DNA of 8,611 nt from positions 1-8,611 of the forward strand of contig JAGCCO010000157.1 in the NCBI GenBank assembly GCA_017651645.1, given 5' to 3'. Each line of letters begins with the position of its first letter. Position 1 is the first letter of the stretch. Below, piece by piece: positions 5,563-8,611 of the stretch. The translations under genes were made by a program, and so were the position numbers. This DNA is from Bacteroidales bacterium. Its GTDB lineage: Bacteria > Bacteroidota > Bacteroidia > Bacteroidales > F082. Below the pieces are notes generated by a model. That model was not told the DNA's origin. It worked only from the letters and a program-made list of their open reading frames with translations, and made no database searches.

Positions 5563-6426
5563 TCATTGATACTCCAGTCCCTTGACGGCAACACCGATGT
5601 TGACGGGCAGATGTTCCATTCCACCCAAGGCTACCTCCCGGATATAGCTGCTCTTCAAATAGATATGGAAATCCATGGTCATTTCCCAAAGCTTCCGCTC
5701 CTCCTCCGGCTTTGCGAGGAAGGCTTGCAGGGCTTTGTCGTCGCATCCGACGATCTGGAAGGCGATGAAGTACTTGCCCGGTTCGAGCAGGAGCGTTTCT
5801 TCCGGCCGGATGTCAAAATCCTGCGGCTCGTCCGATACGGGGACGTCGAAGTAGATGGGTCGATGCAGCACGTTCACAAACGATTCCCGCTTGCCCTCGA
5901 TGCGGTAGATGTTGATTGACGCGACGCAGCCGGGGATATGGTTGTTGCGGACGGTAAGCAGGATGTCTTTTACAAGGAAGGGCTTCTTGGCGTGGGCGAT
6001 GGATCCCAGTTCCCGTCCTAACAGATGCTCGCTCCGCAGGGCGGTACTGATGACCCCCATATTCTTCAGTACAGTCTTTCCGGGTCGAAGAAGGTACTTT
6101 TCCTTGGTGTTTCCGCCGATGAAAACGGCCGGTGGCAATTCCTGCTCGTGAAGGACGATGACAACGTCTTCTACAGGGCCCGTGACCGGGTAGGCGACCG
6201 CTTGATAGGATACGTGGAAGAATTCCAGCGTGTCGCAGGGAACTTCCATCTCAAAGCGTCCGTCGGCCGTGGAAATCGTGCCGATTTGCCGGCGCGGCAT
6301 GCCGATCTGGACATATTCGACGGCTTCGCCTTGCTCATTGATGATCCGTCCCTTGACCTTGACGTTTTCCTGCGCGAACAGCAGGGCCGGCAGCAGAAGG
6401 GCCACCAGGGACAGTTCAATCCGCAT
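5563..6426 (-). CDS. Secreted carboxypeptidase-regulatory-like domain protein
   Basis: A 287-residue exported protein. The signal peptide is MRIELSLVALLLPALLFAQ (1-19), with likely cleavage after the AQ. Residues about 22-95 form a carboxypeptidase-regulatory-like beta-sandwich (VKVKGRIINEQGEAVEYVQIG, then STADGRFEMEVP), a module typical of Bacteroidota envelope proteins. The remaining ~190 residues resemble the C-terminal beta-rich region seen in some such proteins (KKPFLVKDILLTVRNN, then ASINIYRIEGKRESF). No TonB-dependent barrel or peptidase motif is present, so enzymatic activity is not expected. I chose the ATG at 6426 because a GGAGG sits 9 bases upstream and the signal peptide begins there; an ATG at 6435 is also possible. 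It overlaps the end of the HTH gene by 11 bases, suggesting translational coupling. Function unknown. Confidence 0.75.
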   Translation of the reverse strand: MRIELSLVALLLPALLFAQENVKVKGRIINEQGEAVEYVQIGMPRRQIGTISTADGRFEMEVPCDTLEFFHVSYQAVAYPVTGPVEDVVIVLHEQELPPAVFIGGNTKEKYLLRPGKTVLKNMGVISTALRSEHLLGRELGSIAHAKKPFLVKDILLTVRNNHIPGCVASINIYRIEGKRESFVNVLHRPIYFDVPVSDEPQDFDIRPEETLLLEPGKYFIAFQIVGCDDKALQAFLAKPEEERKLWEMTMDFHIYLKSSYIREVALGGMEHLPVNIGVAVKGLEYQ

Positions 6427-6658
6427 AGATATCATCCTCCATCTCCGTCCCTTCCGGGTCGGGTTGATAGTCCAGGATGTCACCCGGGACGCATTCCAAC
6501 ACTTTGCAGATCTTGTTGAGGGTCGAGAAGCGGATGGCGCGGCCTTTTCCCGTCTTGAGCAGGGAAAGGTTGGTCATGGAGATGCCGATCTTTTCGGACA
6601 GTTCCGAGAGCTTCATGCGCCGCTCCCAGAGCATCTTGTCGAGGTTGACGGTAATCAT
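6416..6658 (-). CDS. YozG-like XRE-family HTH regulator
   Basis: An 80-residue protein, nearly all one helix-turn-helix domain of the Cro/CI (XRE) type: residues 5-65 contain MKLSELSEKIGISMTNLSLLK, the HTH core, then RFSTLNKICKVLECVPGDIL. It resembles the small YozG regulators that regularly accompany DUF2975 membrane proteins. Such pairs are widespread, and the membrane partner is thought to influence the regulator. Its ATG overlaps the DUF2975 stop codon by 4 bases (ATGA), so the two are translationally coupled. An acidic C-terminal tail (PDPEGTEMEDDIYAD) is specific to this copy. It probably binds near its operon promoter; see the palindrome at 7208-7220. Confidence 0.88.
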   Translation of the reverse strand: MITVNLDKMLWERRMKLSELSEKIGISMTNLSLLKTGKGRAIRFSTLNKICKVLECVPGDILDYQPDPEGTEMEDDIYAD

Positions 6659-7131
6659 ATCGCGAGGCGGCTGTCTTTTGCGGCGAGGTAGGCCATCTTA
6701 TAGAGTCCCGCAAAGAGCAGGACGAGGAGGGGAATCAAGAAGAAATTGGAATCCAGCATCAAGGCCGATTCTCCTTTCACCACCGCGTCGTAGTTGCTAT
6801 GGACAAAGGCGAGAAGCGCCGCCACAAGCGCCGTCCAACGGATGAGGGAGATGTTGGATTTCGGGAAGAGTACACCGTCTTTCAGCCCCTTGTTGGTGCG
6901 GTGCAGGAAAACGCAGCACAGGGCGAAAAGAAGGGTGATGCCGATGAACCGGGCCGCAAGAATGAAGATCTGCCAGCCTTTGATTTCCGGATTCCAGGTC
7001 AAGGGAACGATGAAGTTGTTCAGCCACAGCTGGGAAATCATCTGGACATACGTGTAAACAAGTGTCAAGCCTCCGAGGACGAGAATGGCGATGGAGAGAT
7101 TTCGGATGCTCTTTTGCGTTGAATTCTTCAT
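6655..7131 (-). CDS. DUF2975 membrane protein
   Basis: A 158-residue inner-membrane protein with four predicted transmembrane helices (about 12-32, 54-76, 96-112 and 130-150). Its layout matches DUF2975, including the motif NKGLKDGVLFPKSNISLIRW (80-99) after the second helix. The family has no known enzymatic activity and typically sits directly before a small YozG-like HTH gene, as here, so it probably senses or sequesters for the regulator. The ATG at 7131 gives the usual family N-terminus (MKNSTQKSIRN); an upstream in-frame extension to 7206 would run through the probable operator region and is unlikely. First gene of a three-gene operon, divergent from the glycosylase gene. Confidence 0.85.
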   Translation of the reverse strand: MKNSTQKSIRNLSIAILVLGGLTLVYTYVQMISQLWLNNFIVPLTWNPEIKGWQIFILAARFIGITLLFALCCVFLHRTNKGLKDGVLFPKSNISLIRWTALVAALLAFVHSNYDAVVKGESALMLDSNFFLIPLLVLLFAGLYKMAYLAAKDSRLAI

Positions 7132-7181
7132 GACGTTGTCTGTTCTGTTTTTTGTCCTTCCTAAAATCAAAACGCGTGCCA

Positions 7182-7224
7182 ATTTTACGAATATCATAAA
7201 ATTCATATACGAATTTCGTAAAAT
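7182..7224. promoter_or_regulatory. Palindromic operator candidate in the divergent intergenic region
   Basis: A perfect 10-base inverted repeat is formed by ATTTTACGAA (7182-7191) and TTCGTAAAAT (7215-7224). Inside it, TACGAATTTCGTA (7208-7220) is a perfect 13-base palindrome, and its half site TACGAAT recurs at 7186-7192, 22 bases (two turns) away. The sites lie 50-95 bases upstream of the DUF2975 start. The YozG-like HTH protein encoded in that operon is the natural candidate to bind here; this is inference. A near -7 match on the minus strand, TAAAATTG (7180-7187), overlaps the left arm. Confidence 0.5.
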
Positions 7225-7312
7225 CTCTAGGAGAACGTCCCTTTTTTATCCCGTTTGGGGTCCGGTTTCGATACAAGAGACAAACTCCCAAGGACTTATC
7301 TCTTTTTTTGCC

Positions 7313-7320
7313 TATCTTTG
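7313..7320 (+). promoter_or_regulatory. -7 promoter element of the glycosylase gene
   Basis: TATCTTTG is a perfect match to the TAnnTTTG -7 consensus. It ends only 6 bases before the ATG at 7327, so the transcript would begin at or within a few bases of the start codon, giving a leaderless or near-leaderless mRNA. No Shine-Dalgarno sequence is present, which agrees. A -33 TTTG at standard spacing is not evident. Confidence 0.55.
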
Positions 7321-7326
7321 CAAGGT

Positions 7327-7911
7327 ATGTCCAGCCTGATTCCATCCGAGCGCCATCCTTTCGAACCCTTCCTGCCGGAAGGGGCGAAGATGCTGTTCCT
7401 GGGGAGCTTCCCGCCCCAGCCCAAGCGGTGGTGCATGCCGTTCTACTACCCGAACTGGCTGAACGATTTCTGGCGCATCCTGGGTCTGATCCATTTCGGG
7501 GACAAGGACTATTTCTGCCTCTTGAAGGAGAAGCGTTTCGACGAGGCGGCCGTGCGGGCGTTCTGCACGGAAGCCGGGCTCGCGTTCTACGACACCGCCT
7601 GTGAGGTGCGCCGCCTGAAAGACAATGCGTCCGACGCTTTCCTGGAAGTGGTTACACCCACGGATATCCCCGGGCTCCTCGCCCGCATTCCCGACTGCCA
7701 CACGCTCATCGCCACCGGGCAGAAGGCGACGGAAGTCGTCGCGGAGCGGTTCGGCTGCGGGATCCCGCCGGTGGGGGGCTGCGTGGACATCGACATCGAC
7801 GGACGCCCGGTCCGGTTCTGGCGGATGCCCTCGTCCTCCCGCGCCTATCCGCTGCCCCTGGAGAAGAAGGCCGCGGCCTATCGCAAGTTGTTTACCCCTA
7901 TTCCCCAATAA
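7327..7911 (+). CDS. Uracil/hypoxanthine-DNA glycosylase superfamily protein
   Basis: A 194-residue protein of the uracil-DNA glycosylase superfamily, closest in pattern to the Mug/hypoxanthine-DNA glycosylase branch. These enzymes remove deaminated bases (uracil, hypoxanthine) from DNA by cleaving the N-glycosidic bond, starting base excision repair. The N-terminal motif LFLGSFPPQPKRWCMPFYYPNWLNDFWRILG (23-53) matches the family's first active-site loop (GSFP...FYY...N.FW). The second catalytic region is MPSSSRAYPLP (167-177), comparable to the LPSTSPA loop. IATGQKATE (128-136) is also typical. The exact base specificity cannot be told. The ATG at 7327 is chosen because the -7 element directly precedes it; upstream in-frame codons would lie before transcription begins. 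The next gene follows after 3 bases. Confidence 0.78.
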   Translation: MSSLIPSERHPFEPFLPEGAKMLFLGSFPPQPKRWCMPFYYPNWLNDFWRILGLIHFGDKDYFCLLKEKRFDEAAVRAFCTEAGLAFYDTACEVRRLKDNASDAFLEVVTPTDIPGLLARIPDCHTLIATGQKATEVVAERFGCGIPPVGGCVDIDIDGRPVRFWRMPSSSRAYPLPLEKKAAAYRKLFTPIPQ

Positions 7912-7914
7912 GTC

Positions 7915-8611
7915 ATGAAAGTCATGTCCCTTTTCTCCGCCCTTCTCGGCGCGATGACCTGCGCCTGTGGAGCACCCGTCACGAATCTGGAAGTCGCCGA
8001 CTTCGAGGCGAAGGCCTCCGATCCCGCCGTCTTCCTTGTCGATGTCCGCACGCCCGAAGAGTATGCCGAAGGCCATCTGCGGGGAGCCGCCAACATCGAC
8101 TGGAACGCGCCCGACTTCCTGGCGCAGGTCGAAGCGGTCTGTCCGAAGGAAACCCCGGTCGCCGTCTATTGCCGGACCGGCCGCCGCAGCGGCGAGGCGT
8201 CCAAGAAACTGTCCAAGGCCGGCTATGCCGTCTGCAACCTCGTCGGCGGCATCGAAGGCTGGCTGGCCGCCGGAAAGCCCGTCACCAAGTATGCGGTCGA
8301 GACCTTCTTCACCGACAGCGGCCTTCCCGTCCGCATTACCCTCATCAAGCACGGCACGCTGGAGATCGTGTACAAGGGCCTGTCCATCCAGGTCGACCCG
8401 GTGAGCGGCCTCAGCATCCCCACCGACTACGCCACGGAGTTCCCGAAGGCCGATGTCATCCTGGTCACCCACGAGCACGGCGACCACTTTGACCGCGTGG
8501 CCCTCGACGCCCTCGGCGCGAATGCCGATAACCTCGTCACGAACGCCCGCGTCGCCGAAATGCTGGGCTGGGGCGCCGTGATGGCCAATGGCGACAGCCG
8601 CGACCTCCCGG
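7915..8611 (+). CDS. Exported rhodanese and metallo-beta-lactamase-fold fusion protein (partial)
   Basis: The gene runs off the window; 232 codons are visible. Residues 1-20 are a signal sequence with cysteines at 16 and 18 (MTCACG), probably a lipoprotein signal although the lipobox is not classical. A rhodanese domain spans about 25-122, with DVRTPEEYAEGHLRGAANID (43-62), the active-site loop CRTGRRS (86-92, catalytic C86) and GGIEGW (111-116). From about 127 a metallo-beta-lactamase-fold domain of the UlaG-like type begins (VRITLIKHGTLEI), with metal ligands in HEHGDH (186-191). Rhodaneses handle sulfane sulfur; UlaG-like domains are metal-dependent hydrolases. Known persulfide dioxygenase fusions have the reverse order and a different MBL type, so the substrate is unknown. 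Likely in the envelope. It starts 3 bases after the glycosylase stop, so the two are probably cotranscribed. An ATG at codon 4 is an alternative start. Confidence 0.8.
   Translation, partial: MKVMSLFSALLGAMTCACGAPVTNLEVADFEAKASDPAVFLVDVRTPEEYAEGHLRGAANIDWNAPDFLAQVEAVCPKETPVAVYCRTGRRSGEASKKLSKAGYAVCNLVGGIEGWLAAGKPVTKYAVETFFTDSGLPVRITLIKHGTLEIVYKGLSIQVDPVSGLSIPTDYATEFPKADVILVTHEHGDHFDRVALDALGANADNLVTNARVAEMLGWGAVMANGDSRDLP

Noticed and set aside
6025..6691. Overlapping plus-strand frames opposite the secreted protein and HTH genes
   Set aside because: No motifs, and they oppose well-supported genes with signal peptide, HTH and overlapping stop/start codons.
6797..7345. Minus-strand frame of about 180 codons overlapping the DUF2975 gene
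   Set aside because: The alternative frame is rich in H, R and P and lacks domains; the DUF2975 frame has four membrane helices and the family's gene context.
7312..8487. Minus-strand frame of about 390 codons over the glycosylase and rhodanese genes
   Set aside because: GC-rich coding DNA often leaves the opposite strand open. The translation is rich in G, A, R and D without motifs, while both plus-strand genes have clear active-site motifs.
1..8611. CRISPR array or toxin-antitoxin pair
   Set aside because: No regularly spaced repeats of CRISPR length are present. The DUF2975/HTH pair has the small overlapping layout of a toxin-antitoxin operon but belongs to a recognised membrane protein/regulator type.

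Overview
The window looks like a Bacteroidota (Bacteroidales-type) chromosome. Evidence: several genes are preceded by the Bacteroidota -7 element (TAnnTTTG), Shine-Dalgarno sequences are mostly absent, and the protein families fit (DUF2975 with a YozG-type regulator, carboxypeptidase-regulatory-like secreted proteins, a Bacteroides-type tyrosine integrase). Composition changes sharply near position 5470: AT-richer DNA to the left, clearly GC-rich DNA with GC-rich codons to the right. I read the left part as one end of an integrated mobile element and the right part as resident chromosome. The genus cannot be named from this.

Positions 1-127 are the end of an IS21-like insertion sequence, with two 22-base terminal repeats and the tip CA. 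It has landed inside a gene for a KAP/YobI-like membrane P-loop NTPase (86-1219, minus). The NTPase domain survives, and the last 13 codons come from the insertion sequence. Upstream on the same strand are an ATPase with a winged helix and a PD-(D/E)XK-like C-terminus (1343-2752), a DUF2971-like protein (3077-3820) and a tyrosine integrase (3915-5288). The first three look like accessory, possibly defence-type, cargo next to the integrase.

Between the integrase start and position 5530 lies the element's end. It holds an array of TGGCGA/TCGCCA sites over the integrase promoter, then a 23-base 3' fragment of a tRNA gene (probably Leu) and a strong rho-independent terminator. The T-stem pairs correctly only up to position 5473. 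This is expected if the element inserted into the 3' end of the tRNA and the intact copy lies at the far end, outside the window.

From 5563 on is resident chromosome. A compact minus-strand operon runs 7131 to 5563: a four-helix DUF2975 membrane protein, a YozG-like HTH regulator overlapping it by 4 bases, and a secreted carboxypeptidase-regulatory-like protein overlapping the regulator. Its upstream region carries a perfect palindrome plus a half site that could be the regulator's operator. Divergently, on the plus strand, are a uracil/hypoxanthine-DNA glycosylase superfamily protein with a probable near-leaderless start (7327-7911) and, 3 bases later, an exported rhodanese plus metallo-beta-lactamase-fold fusion that runs off the window.
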